Of a stretch of DNA of 64,000 nucleotides, positions 53,304 to 61,519 are shown piece after piece. A program made the translations under genes and the position numbers. A model generated the notes under the pieces. The model worked only from the letters and a program-made list of their open reading frames with translations. It did not search any database and was not told the origin of the DNA. How positions within the stretch are numbered: the first letter of the stretch is position 1; each line of letters opens with the position of its first letter. This stretch comes from Streptomyces nigra (lineage in GTDB: Bacteria; Actinomycetota; Actinomycetes; Streptomycetales; Streptomycetaceae): assembly GCF_003074055.1 (NCBI RefSeq), contig NZ_CP029043.1, forward strand, positions 4,642,501 through 4,706,500. Reading direction: 5' to 3'.

Positions 53304-53633
53304 TCAGCGGGCGGTCACGTGCGCGGCTGTCGACGGGGCGTCGCCGACGGCGACCGCCTCGGTGGGATCGACCCCTTTGACCGCGTAGACGCCGGTCGTG
53401 GCCTCGGCGACTCCGGTGCCCGGCTCGTTGGGCGTGTCGTAGCAGGCCGCCACGGTGGCGGTGCCCAGACGCTCGCCCACGGTGAAGACGGACTTACCGG
53501 TGGGCAGGTAGTCGCGGCCGTCGTAGACCACCAGACCTGAGCAGGACGCCGCGCCGGATCCCTTGCTGTCTTCGCCGGAACACCCGGCCGTGGTCAGGGC
53601 TGCCAGGGTCATGAGCAGTACCGCACGCCTCAT
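53304..53633 (-). CDS. Small lipoprotein
   Basis: 109 residues from ATG 53633 (GAGG six bases upstream; ATG 53645 lacks one). MRRAVLLMTLAALTTAGCSG is a lipoprotein signal. The mature part has SCSGLVVYDGRDYLPTGK and AACYDTPNEPG with two cysteines, resembling a Streptomyces family of unknown function (DUF6281-like, from memory). Exposed on the outer membrane face. Convergent with sigQ. Confidence 0.75.
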   Translation of the reverse strand: MRRAVLLMTLAALTTAGCSGEDSKGSGAASCSGLVVYDGRDYLPTGKSVFTVGERLGTATVAACYDTPNEPGTGVAEATTGVYAVKGVDPTEAVAVGDAPSTAAHVTAR

Positions 53634-53699
53634 CGTCGTCCTCATCGTCGCAGGAGCTGTCGGATGCCGTGACTACGACGGAGGAGGCGGCGTGATCGT

Positions 53700-54326
53700 T
53701 CAGGGCGTCGGTGCCGGTGTCACCGTGGCGGCTTCCGTCAGGCGGTTCAGGGCCTCGTCGCGGTCGCACGCGTGGGCGCCCAGGGCCGTCTGACGGGCGA
53801 CGATCGAGCGTTCCTGGCGCATCAGGCGCCAGCCGCGGCGCAGCAGGAACGGCACCGACTTACGGCCCTCGCGCAGATCGCGCAGGAAACGGCGGCGGAA
53901 CGTCTTCACCGGGCCGCGGCTCAGGCACAGCGCGTCGGCCAGCAGGCCGAGTTCCCGGCAGCGCGACACGATCTCCGCCGCGAAGATGCCCTCCGCGATG
54001 AACAGCGGGGTCTGCTCGATCTCGATGCTCTCGTGCCCGGTGCGGGCGCTCAGCGAGATGTCGTAGACCGGTATGTCCGTGCGGCGCGTGCGGCACAGGT
54101 CCGCGATCGCGTCGACGGCCGCGTCGGCGTCCCACGAGTCGGGGTGGTCCCAGTCGATGTCGGAGCTCCCGGGGACCAGCGGCAGGGTCGGGTCGCCGGC
54201 CTCCTTGTAGAAGTCGTCGAGCCGCAGTACCGGAAGACCGGAGAGGGCCGCGAGGAGGGACTTGCCGGAGCCGGAGGGGCCGCAGAGCAGCACGACTCGC
54301 GTCGGTATGGGCACAGGGGAACTCAC
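53700..54326 (-). CDS. udk: Uridine kinase-like P-loop kinase
   Basis: 208 residues from GTG 54326. Walker A GPSGSGKS near the N-terminus, then VLRLDDFYKEAGDPTLP and DWDHPDSWD, the substrate region of uridine/cytidine kinases. IPVYDISLSARTG and a GIFAAEI stretch follow. It should phosphorylate uridine (and cytidine) to the monophosphate. It fits the salvage theme of the region but has no CTACGCGCGTAG site upstream. The start is not certain because no good ribosome-binding site is present. Confidence 0.82.
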   Translation of the reverse strand: MSSPVPIPTRVVLLCGPSGSGKSLLAALSGLPVLRLDDFYKEAGDPTLPLVPGSSDIDWDHPDSWDADAAVDAIADLCRTRRTDIPVYDISLSARTGHESIEIEQTPLFIAEGIFAAEIVSRCRELGLLADALCLSRGPVKTFRRRFLRDLREGRKSVPFLLRRGWRLMRQERSIVARQTALGAHACDRDEALNRLTEAATVTPAPTP

Positions 54327-54431
54327 GGGACACCAGTGTGAGGCATCCGGCGGGGTCGGGACGACCAGGCGGGCGTGGTTGATGCGCGCATCACATGCCG
54401 GTGCCTCCATGCCGGGTGCGTTCGGGTACGG

Positions 54432-54477
54432 CGAAGAGCCGTGGCTTCCCTGGACGGAGGGGAGGCACGGCTCTTCG
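54432..54477 (-). terminator. Terminator of the deoC-aldehyde dehydrogenase operon
   Basis: 12-bp perfect stem CGAAGAGCCGTG/CACGGCTCTTCG extended inward by GCTTCCC/GGGGAGGC, 12 bases after the stop of the truncated dehydrogenase gene. Confidence 0.85.
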
Positions 54478-54488
54478 GGCAGGTGGCC

Positions 54489-55376
54489 TCAGTACGCGGA
54501 GCCGGAGGCGCCCAGGGAGCCCGTGGGGTGCCAGACCGTCTTGGTCTCCAGGAACGCCGTCATGCGGTCGGTGCCGGGGGCGGCCGACCAGTCGTCCACA
54601 GGCTGTGGACGCAGGACGCGCTTGAGGTTGTCCGCCGCGGCGATCTCCAGCTCCTTCGCCAGCACCTCGTCGGCGCCCGCGAGGTCGATCGCGTTGACGT
54701 CCTGGTGCGCCGCGAGGGGGGTGGCGATCTCCGCCGTACGGCCGGAGAGGATGTTGACCACTCCGCCGGGGACGTCGGACGTGGCCAGGACCTCGGCCAG
54801 GGACAGGGCCGGGAGGGGGGCGTTCTCGGAGGCCACCACGACCGCCGTGTTGCCCGTCGCGATCACCGGGGCGAGCACCGAGACCAGGCCCAGGAACGAG
54901 GACTTCTGGGGGGCCAGGACGGCCACCACGCCCGTCGGCTCCGGGGAGGACAGGTTGAAGAACGGGCCCGCGACCGGGTTGCCGCCGCCCACCACCTGGG
55001 CGATCTTGTCCGTCCAGCCCGCGTACCAGACCCAGCGGTCGATCGTCGCGTCGACCTGCTCGGCGGCCTTCGACTTGGACAGGCCCTCGGCGTCGGCGAC
55101 CTCGTGGACGAACTGGGCCCTGCGGCCCTCCAGCATCTCGGCGACCCGGTAGAGGACCTGACCGCGGTTGTACGCGGTCGCGCCCGACCAGCCGCCGACC
55201 GCCTTGCGGGCGGCGACCACCGCGTCACGGGCGTCCTTGCGGGACGACAGCGGTGCGTTCGCCAGCCAGTTGCCCTTCGAGTCCGTCACCTCGTACACCC
55301 GGCCGCTCTCGGAACGCGGGAACTTCCCGCCGACGTACAGCTTGTAGGTCTTCAGGACAGTCAAGCGCTCAGACAT
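54489..55376 (-). CDS. Truncated aldehyde dehydrogenase-like protein, no catalytic domain
   Basis: 295 residues covering only the NAD-binding-domain part of the ALDH fold: YKLYVGGKFPRSESGR, then KAVGGWSGATAYNRGQ and PTGVVAVLAPQKSSFLGLVS. The catalytic Cys region (GQxCC) and the C-terminal oligomerisation part are absent, and the protein ends cleanly. It starts within the end of the full-length dehydrogenase gene (8-base overlap), so the two are co-translated. This layout mirrors the two-domain ALDH16 proteins, whose second domain is truncated and inactive. Confidence 0.85.
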   Translation of the reverse strand: MSERLTVLKTYKLYVGGKFPRSESGRVYEVTDSKGNWLANAPLSSRKDARDAVVAARKAVGGWSGATAYNRGQVLYRVAEMLEGRRAQFVHEVADAEGLSKSKAAEQVDATIDRWVWYAGWTDKIAQVVGGGNPVAGPFFNLSSPEPTGVVAVLAPQKSSFLGLVSVLAPVIATGNTAVVVASENAPLPALSLAEVLATSDVPGGVVNILSGRTAEIATPLAAHQDVNAIDLAGADEVLAKELEIAAADNLKRVLRPQPVDDWSAAPGTDRMTAFLETKTVWHPTGSLGASGSAY

Positions 55377-56805
55377 CGAGGTACGCCTCCAGGCCGTGTC
55401 GGCCGCCCTCGCGGCCGAAGCCCGACTCCTTGTAGCCGCCGAAAGGCGACGTCGGGTCGAACTTGTTGAACGTGTTGGACCAGACGACGCCCGCCCGGAG
55501 CTTGTTCGCGACCGCGAGGATGCGCGAGCCCTTCTCCGTCCAGATGCCCGCCGACAGGCCGTACGGGGTGTTGTTGGCCTTCGCGACGGCCTCGTCCGGG
55601 GTGCGGAAGGTGAGGACCGACAGCACCGGGCCGAAGATCTCGTCCCGGGCGACGGTGTGCGCCTGCGTGACGTTCGTGAACAGCGTCGGCGCGAACCAGT
55701 AGCCGCTCTCGGGCAGGTCGCAGGCCGGCGACCAGCGCTCGGCGCCCTCCGCCTCGCCGCGCTCCACGAGGGAGGTGATACGGCTCAGCTGCTCCTCGGA
55801 GTTGATCGCTCCGATGTCGGTGTTCTTGTCCAGCGGGTCGCCGAGGCGGAGCGTGGAGAGGCGGCGCTTGAGGGAGTCGAGGAGCTCGTCGTGGATCGAC
55901 TCCTGGACCAGCAGGCGGCTGCCCGCGCAGCAGACCTGGCCCTGGTTGAAGAAGATGCCGTTGACGATGCCTTCTACGGCCTGGTCGATCGGGGCGTCGT
56001 CGAAGACGATGTTCGCGCCCTTGCCGCCCAGCTCCAGGGTGACCTTCTTGCGGGTGCCCGCGACCGTGCGGGCGATCTCCTTGCCGACCGCCGTGGAGCC
56101 CGTGAAGGCCACCTTGTTCACGTCCGGGTGCGCGACGAGGGCCGCGCCCGCGTCGCCGTAGCCGGGGAGGATGTTGACGACGCCCTTGGGCAGGCCCGCC
56201 TGGCGGCAGATGTCCGCGAAGAAGAGCGCGGAGAGGGGGGTCGTCTCGGCGGGCTTCAGGACGACCGTGTTGCCCGTCGCGAGTGCCGGCGCGATCTTCC
56301 ACGCCAGCATCAGGAGGGGGAAGTTCCAGGGGATGACCTGGCCGGCCACGCCGAGGGGCGCGGGGTTCGGGCCGTAGCCGGCGTGGTCGAGCTTGTCCGC
56401 CCAGCCCGCGTAGTAGAAGAAGTGCGCCGCGACCAGGGGGAGGTCCGCGTCGCGGGTCTCCTTGATCGGCTTGCCGTTGTCGAGGGTCTCGAGGACGGCC
56501 AGCTCGCGGCTGCGCTCCTGGACGATGCGGGCGATGCGGAAGAGGTACTTGGCGCGCTCGGAGCCGGGCAGCGCGGACCACTTCTCGAACGCCTTGCGCG
56601 CGGCCTTCACCGCGCGGTCCACGTCCGCCTCGCCGGCCTGGGCGATCTCGGACAGGACCTCCTCGGACGACGGCGAGACGGTCTTGAAGACCTTGCCGTC
56701 CGCCGCGTCCGTGAACTCGCCGTCGATGAACAGGCCGTACGACGGCGCGATGTCGACGATCGAGCGGGACTCGGGGGCCGGGGCGTATGCGAATACCGAT
56801 GCCAT
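55369..56805 (-). CDS. Aldehyde dehydrogenase
   Basis: 478 residues, complete. IPWNFPLLMLAWKIAPALA, FTGSTAVGKEIA (NAD-binding), LELGGKGANIVF (catalytic Glu) and FFNQGQVCCAGSR (catalytic Cys) are all present. The gene follows deoC by five bases. Deoxyribose-phosphate aldolase releases acetaldehyde, so oxidising it to acetate is the natural role here (inference from position). Co-translated with the truncated partner. Confidence 0.93.
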   Translation of the reverse strand: MASVFAYAPAPESRSIVDIAPSYGLFIDGEFTDAADGKVFKTVSPSSEEVLSEIAQAGEADVDRAVKAARKAFEKWSALPGSERAKYLFRIARIVQERSRELAVLETLDNGKPIKETRDADLPLVAAHFFYYAGWADKLDHAGYGPNPAPLGVAGQVIPWNFPLLMLAWKIAPALATGNTVVLKPAETTPLSALFFADICRQAGLPKGVVNILPGYGDAGAALVAHPDVNKVAFTGSTAVGKEIARTVAGTRKKVTLELGGKGANIVFDDAPIDQAVEGIVNGIFFNQGQVCCAGSRLLVQESIHDELLDSLKRRLSTLRLGDPLDKNTDIGAINSEEQLSRITSLVERGEAEGAERWSPACDLPESGYWFAPTLFTNVTQAHTVARDEIFGPVLSVLTFRTPDEAVAKANNTPYGLSAGIWTEKGSRILAVANKLRAGVVWSNTFNKFDPTSPFGGYKESGFGREGGRHGLEAYLDV

Positions 56806-56810
56806 GGTGA

Positions 56811-57773
56811 TCAGTCCACCGTCACGTAGTCGGGGCCGGAGTAGCGGCCGGTGGCCAGCTTCTGCCGCTGCATCAGCAGGTCGTTCAGAAGCGAGGAGGC
56901 GCCGAAGCGGAACCAGTGGTTGTCCAGCCAGTCCTCGCCGGCGGTCTCGTTGACCAGCACGAGGAATTTGATGGCGTCCTTGGAGGTGCGGATTCCGCCG
57001 GCCGGCTTCACGCCGACCTGGATGCCGGTCTGGGCGCGGAAGTCGCGCACCGCTTCCAGCATAAGGAGGGTGTTGGCGGGGGTGGCGTTGACGGCGACCT
57101 TGCCGGTGGACGTCTTGATGAAGTCCGCGCCGGCCAGCATGCCGAGCCAGCTCGCGCGCCGGATGTTGTCGTACGTCGACAGCTCGCCGGTCTCGAAGAT
57201 GACCTTGAGACGGGCGGTGGTCCCGCAGGCCTCCTTCACGGCGGTGATCTCGTCGTACACCTTCATGTAGTTCCCGGCGAGGAACGCGCCGCGGTCGATG
57301 ACCATGTCGATCTCGTCGGCACCGGCGGCGACGGCGTCCCGCACGTCCGCGAGCTTCACGGAGAGCGCGGCGCGGCCCGCGGGGAAGGCGGTGGCGACCG
57401 AGGCGACCTTCACGGCGCTGCCGGCGACGGCCTCCTTGGCGGTGGCCACCATGTCGGGGTAGACGCAGACGGCCGCCGTCGACGGGGTCGTGCGGTCGGT
57501 CGGGTCGGGGCGGACCGCCTTGGCGCCGAGCGCCCGGACCTTGCCCGGGGTGTCCGCGCCTTCCAGCGTCGTCAGGTCGACCATCGAGATGGCGAGGTCG
57601 ATGGCGTACGCCTTGGCGGTCGTCTTGATGGAACGGGTGCCGAGGGACGCGGCCCGCGCCTCCAGGCCGACCGCGTCTACGCCGGGCAGCCCGTGGAGGA
57701 AGCGGCGCAGCGTGCTGTCGGACGCGGCGACGTCCTTGAGTGCGTGAGCTGCGGCAGGTGCATTGGTGGGCAT
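56811..57773 (-). CDS. deoC: Deoxyribose-phosphate aldolase
   Basis: 320 residues from ATG 57773. It splits 2-deoxyribose-5-phosphate into acetaldehyde and glyceraldehyde-3-phosphate. GADEIDMVIDRG (active-site Asp), ADFIKTSTGK (Schiff-base Lys) and VGVKPAGGIRT (second Lys) are intact. First gene of an operon with the two dehydrogenases. The perfect operator at 57793 lies 19 bases upstream, next to the likely -10 (TATGCT on the minus strand). Confidence 0.95.
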   Translation of the reverse strand: MPTNAPAAAHALKDVAASDSTLRRFLHGLPGVDAVGLEARAASLGTRSIKTTAKAYAIDLAISMVDLTTLEGADTPGKVRALGAKAVRPDPTDRTTPSTAAVCVYPDMVATAKEAVAGSAVKVASVATAFPAGRAALSVKLADVRDAVAAGADEIDMVIDRGAFLAGNYMKVYDEITAVKEACGTTARLKVIFETGELSTYDNIRRASWLGMLAGADFIKTSTGKVAVNATPANTLLMLEAVRDFRAQTGIQVGVKPAGGIRTSKDAIKFLVLVNETAGEDWLDNHWFRFGASSLLNDLLMQRQKLATGRYSGPDYVTVD

Positions 57774-57792
57774 GGTCACCAGACGAGCATAT

Positions 57793-57804
57793 CTACGCGC
57801 GTAG
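57793..57804. promoter_or_regulatory. Nucleoside-regulon operator (perfect), deoC operon
   Basis: CTACGCGCGTAG, one base from the deoC -10 hexamer (minus strand, 57786-57791). Confidence 0.82.
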
Positions 57805-57956
57805 CGGCTGTACACCCCGTGGGGCGGAATCGGTGGGGGGTGGGGTGTGGGGGGCTTGTGGGGTGGTGGTGGGGGATGCGTTGTGCGGGTGGGTGTGGGT
57901 GCGTTGTCGGGTGCTGCTTGTGAACAGGCGTTCAGGGGTGCGGCAGAATCGGCGGT

Positions 57957-58646
57957 ATGACGACCCCTGCTCCTAGCCCCGACCCCGCCGCGAAGGATCG
58001 GGTCTACCGCTCGCCCATGGGCATGCTCGGTGGTGCCCTCGTACTGGTCATCGCCCTGTGGCTCGGCATCGACGCCCTGATGATCGGCACCGGGCGCACG
58101 CCGTGGCTGGCCCTCGCCGCGCTGATCCTGATCGTGCCGGTCATCACGGCGTTCACGCTGCGTCCGGCCGTGTACGCCAACGAGGAACGGCTGCGGATCC
58201 GCAATCCGCTCCGGGTCGTCGTGCTGCCCTGGGGGCAGGTCGCGTCCCTGCGCTCGCGTTACTCCAACGAGGTCGTCACGGCGTCCGGTGCCACGTTCGC
58301 GCTGTGGGCCATTCCGGTGTCGCTGCGGGCCCGTAAGAAGGCGGCCCGGCAGACGGCCGCCGCCGAGCGGGGCGCTGGGCGTGGCGGGCGCCGTGGTGGG
58401 GGGCGGGATCTTGGGCCGGGCCTCGATGCGTCGGGTGGGGGCGCCGGTGCGTCGAGTGGGCCTGTGCGGGCCGAGACCGACAAGGTCATGGACGAGCTGC
58501 GGGAGCTGCTCGAGCGGTGGGAGGAGCGGGCCTCGCGTACCGACGCCCCGAGTATGGGTGAGGTCAGTGTGCGGTGGGCCTATGAGGTCATCGGGCCTGC
58601 TGTGGCGGGGGCTGTTCTTTTGGTGATTCTGCTCGCCACGGGGTGA
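57957..58646 (+). CDS. PH-domain membrane protein
   Basis: 229 residues. Two hydrophobic segments near the N-terminus (about 21-42 and 48-67), then a bacterial PH-like part (YANEERLRIRNPLRVVVLPW, SLRSRYSNEV), a Gly/Arg-rich linker and a C-terminal helix (VAGAVLLVILLATG). Typical of the PH_6 family in actinobacteria, role unknown. ATG 57957. Upstream DNA (57805-57956) is G/T-rich without a clear promoter. Confidence 0.8.
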   Translation: MTTPAPSPDPAAKDRVYRSPMGMLGGALVLVIALWLGIDALMIGTGRTPWLALAALILIVPVITAFTLRPAVYANEERLRIRNPLRVVVLPWGQVASLRSRYSNEVVTASGATFALWAIPVSLRARKKAARQTAAAERGAGRGGRRGGGRDLGPGLDASGGGAGASSGPVRAETDKVMDELRELLERWEERASRTDAPSMGEVSVRWAYEVIGPAVAGAVLLVILLATG

Positions 58647-58662
58647 GCTTCGACGCGGGTTC

Positions 58663-58692
58663 AGGGGTGCCTCGTTCCGGCGAGGCACCCCT
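58663..58692. terminator. Bidirectional terminator
   Basis: Perfect 12-bp stem AGGGGTGCCTCG/CGAGGCACCCCT with loop TTCCGG and a following CGTTATTT, between two convergent genes. Confidence 0.92.
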
Positions 58693-58699
58693 CGTTATT

Positions 58700-60331
58700 T
58701 CAGATGCCTGCTGCTGTTGACAGGTCTTTCTTGAGCGCCGTCAGCAGGGTCTTTGCCTTTGCGTGCGCTACGGGCAGTTCCGTGTGGTCACTGACGGTGA
58801 CCACCACTTCCAGGTAGCACTTCAGCTTCGGCTCCGTGCCGCTGGGGCGGACGATGACGCGCGCGCCCTCCAGCGTGTAGCGCAGGCCGTCCGTGGGCGG
58901 GAGCTTGTCCGTGCCCTTGGTGAGGTCCTCGGCGTTCGTCACGGGCAGGCCCGCCAGTTCGGTCGGCTGCTGCTCGCGCAGGCGGCGCATCGCGTCGGCG
59001 ATGATCGACAGGTCCTCGACGCGTACCGAGAGCTGGTCCGTGGCGTGCAGGCCGTGTTCCACGGCCAGGTCGTCCAGGAGGTCGGTCAGCGTTCGGCCTT
59101 CGGACTTGAGTGTCGAGGCCAGTTCCGTGATCAGCAGGGCGGCCGTGATGCCGTCCTTGTCGCGTACGCCCTCCGGGTCCACGCAGTAGCCGAGCGCCTC
59201 CTCGTAGCCGTAGCGCAGGCCCTCCACGCGGGCGATCCACTTGAAGCCGGTCAGGGTCTCCTCGTAGGGCAGCCCCGCCTTCTCGGCGATCCGGCCGAGG
59301 AGGGAGGAGGAGACGATCGACTCGGCGAACGTGCCCTGTGCTCCGCGGGCGACCAGGTGTGCGGCGAGCAGTGCGCCTACCTCGTCGCCGCGCAGCATGC
59401 GCCAGCCGCCGTCGTCCTTGACGGCCACCGCGCAGCGGTCGGCGTCCGGGTCGTTGGCGATGACCAGGTCCGGGTCCTCCTCGCGGGCCTTCGCGAAGGC
59501 CAGGTCCATCGCGCCGGGCTCCTCCGGGTTGGGGAACGCGACGGTGGGGAAGTCCGGGTCGGGCTCGGCCTGCTCGGCGACCAGGGCCGGAGTGGGGAAG
59601 CCGGCGCGCGCGAAGGCGGCCAGGAGGACGTCCTTGCCGACGCCGTGCATCGCCGTGTAGACGGTGCGGGCGGTGCGGGGGGAGTCCTTGGCGAGGACCG
59701 CGTCGGTGCGGGCGAGGTAGGCGTCCAGGACGCTGTCGTCCAGGGTCTCCCAGCCGGTGTCGGGGCGGGGGACGTCGTGGAGCGAGGCGATCGCGGCGAT
59801 CTCGGCGGCGATCTCCGCGTCGGCGGGCGGCACGATCTGGGAGCCGTCGCCGAGGTAGACCTTGTAGCCGTTGTCGCGCGGGGGGTTGTGGCTGGCGGTG
59901 ACCTCTACGCCGGCTACCGCGCCGAGGTGCCTTATCGCGTACGCGAGGACCGGGGTGGGGAGGGGACGGGGCAACACTGCGGCGCGGAGGCCGGCGCCCG
60001 TCATGACCGCTGCGGTGTCTTCGGCGAAGGCTGAGGACTTGTGGCGGGCGTCGTAGCCGATCACCACCAGGCCGTCGGTGTGGCCTTGCTTCTTGAGGTA
60101 GGCGGCTAGGCCTGCGGCTGCGCGGATGACCACCGAGCGGTTCATGCGGAGCGGGCCGGCGCCCAGCTCGCCGCGCAGGCCCGCGGTGCCGAACTGGAGG
60201 GTGCCCGCGAAGCGTGATGCGAGCTCGTCGGTGTCCCCGGCGTCGAGGAGGGCGGCGAGTTCCGCGCGGGTCTCCGGGTCGGGGTCCTCGGCGAGCCATG
60301 CCTGGGCCCGGGCGATGAGGTCGTCTTGCAC
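58700..60331 (-). CDS. Phosphopentomutase/phosphoglucomutase-type enzyme (PGM2-like)
   Basis: 543 residues, alpha-D-phosphohexomutase superfamily. FGTAGLRGELGAGPLRMN opens domain 1; TASHNPPRDNGYKVY holds the phosphoserine; NDPDADR binds Mg2+; FKWIARVEGL is the sugar-binding loop; RPSGTEPK binds phosphate. Long PGM2-type members favour pentose phosphates. Beside the phosphorylase and deoC regulon the likely job is (deoxy)ribose-1-P to 5-P. ATG 60331. No operator of its own; it probably shares the phosphorylase transcript across repeat copy B. Confidence 0.9.
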   Translation of the reverse strand: MQDDLIARAQAWLAEDPDPETRAELAALLDAGDTDELASRFAGTLQFGTAGLRGELGAGPLRMNRSVVIRAAAGLAAYLKKQGHTDGLVVIGYDARHKSSAFAEDTAAVMTGAGLRAAVLPRPLPTPVLAYAIRHLGAVAGVEVTASHNPPRDNGYKVYLGDGSQIVPPADAEIAAEIAAIASLHDVPRPDTGWETLDDSVLDAYLARTDAVLAKDSPRTARTVYTAMHGVGKDVLLAAFARAGFPTPALVAEQAEPDPDFPTVAFPNPEEPGAMDLAFAKAREEDPDLVIANDPDADRCAVAVKDDGGWRMLRGDEVGALLAAHLVARGAQGTFAESIVSSSLLGRIAEKAGLPYEETLTGFKWIARVEGLRYGYEEALGYCVDPEGVRDKDGITAALLITELASTLKSEGRTLTDLLDDLAVEHGLHATDQLSVRVEDLSIIADAMRRLREQQPTELAGLPVTNAEDLTKGTDKLPPTDGLRYTLEGARVIVRPSGTEPKLKCYLEVVVTVSDHTELPVAHAKAKTLLTALKKDLSTAAGI

Positions 60332-60427
60332 GTCGGGTCAGCCTCTCGTGGTGGTCGGGGGCGGTGCCTGCGGCGGCCCGTTTCGGAGGGTGGGGGCTTC
60401 TGTGGCGCCAGCGCTTTTGGAAGGTGC

Positions 60428-60535
60428 GGGCACGGGGTGGGGGGTGTCCGTCCTCGGTCCGGCGGCTCGGTGCCGTGTTCTGTGCCGTCTTCTTGACGCC
60501 GGACGCTGCGGGCGGGCACCCCCCACCCCGTGCCC
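60428..60535. repeat. 108-bp intergenic inverted-repeat element, copy B
   Basis: Perfect 19-bp terminal inverted repeats (60428-60446 and 60517-60535), same length and closely similar interior to copy A at 49267. It sits 47 bases past the stop of the purine nucleoside phosphorylase gene. Confidence 0.85.
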
Positions 60536-60582
60536 TTCCCGCCGTGTGCGGCTGCGGCACGGGGGCCTCACCGTGGGTACGG

Positions 60583-61407
60583 CTACAGGCGGCCCAGCAC
60601 CTGGGCGAGGAGGGAGCCCATGCGGGCGGCCGAGTCGCGGCCGGCCTGGAGGACCTCCTCGTGGTTGAGGGGTTCGCCCGTCATACCGGCGGCCAGGTTG
60701 GTGACCAGGGAGATGCCGAGGACCTCGGCGCCCGCCTCGCGCGCGGCGATCGCCTCGAGGACCGTCGACATGCCGACCAGGTCCGCGCCGATCACGCGGG
60801 CCATGCGGATCTCGGCCGGCGTCTCGTAGTGCGGGCCGGGGAACTGTGCGTAGACGCCCTCCTCGAGGGTGGCGTCGATCTCCTTGCACAGGGCGCGCAG
60901 GCGGGGGCTGTAGAGGTCGGTGAGGTCGACGAAGTTGGCGCCGACGATGGGGGAGGTGGCCGTGAGGTTGATGTGGTCGCTGATCAGGACCGGCTGGCCG
61001 GGGCGCATGCCTTCGCGGAGGCCGCCGCAGCCGTTGGTGAGCACGATCGTCTTGCAGCCCGCGGCGACTGCGGTGCGCACGCCGTGGGCTACGGCGGCCA
61101 CGCCGCGGCCCTCGTAGTAGTGCGTACGGCCCAGGAAGACCAGGGCCCGCTTGTCGCCGGTGCGGTACGAGCGGATCTTGCCGCCGTGCCCCTCGACCGC
61201 CGGCGGCGGGAAGCCGGGCAGCTCGGTGACGGGGAACTCGGCCTCGGGCGCGCCGAGGGCGTCCACGGCCGGGGCCCAGCCGGAGCCCATCACCAGGGCG
61301 ACGTCGTGGGTGTCGGCGCCCGTGAGTTCGCGCAGGCGCGCGGCGGCGGCGTCGGCGGCCGCGTGCGGGTCGCCCTGGATGTCGTCCGGAAGAAGAGATG
61401 CGTTCAC
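60583..61407 (-). CDS. Purine nucleoside phosphorylase
   Basis: 274 residues, trimeric (class II) type. [13 protein letters not shown] (phosphate), [44 protein letters not shown] and [15 protein letters not shown] are diagnostic. It splits inosine/guanosine and deoxy forms to base plus (deoxy)ribose-1-P. GTG 61407 lies seven bases after TACCCT (minus strand, 61415-61420), with no ribosome-binding site, so translation is probably leaderless. The perfect operator at 61433 is upstream of this -10. Confidence 0.94.
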   Translation of the reverse strand: MNASLLPDDIQGDPHAAADAAAARLRELTGADTHDVALVMGSGWAPAVDALGAPEAEFPVTELPGFPPPAVEGHGGKIRSYRTGDKRALVFLGRTHYYEGRGVAAVAHGVRTAVAAGCKTIVLTNGCGGLREGMRPGQPVLISDHINLTATSPIVGANFVDLTDLYSPRLRALCKEIDATLEEGVYAQFPGPHYETPAEIRMARVIGADLVGMSTVLEAIAAREAGAEVLGISLVTNLAAGMTGEPLNHEEVLQAGRDSAARMGSLLAQVLGRL

Positions 61408-61432
61408 GCGACTGAGGGTAGCCGGTTTGGGC

Positions 61433-61444
61433 CTACGCGCGTAG
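61433..61444. promoter_or_regulatory. Nucleoside-regulon operator (perfect), purine nucleoside phosphorylase
   Basis: CTACGCGCGTAG, 12 bases upstream of the -10, over the expected -35/spacer. Confidence 0.82.
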
Positions 61445-61519
61445 ATGACGGAGCTCACGGGATGGCGATCGTTGTCTTGTCGTATCCGACAAAAAAGGGG
61501 GGTGGTTGGGGGGCTTGTG

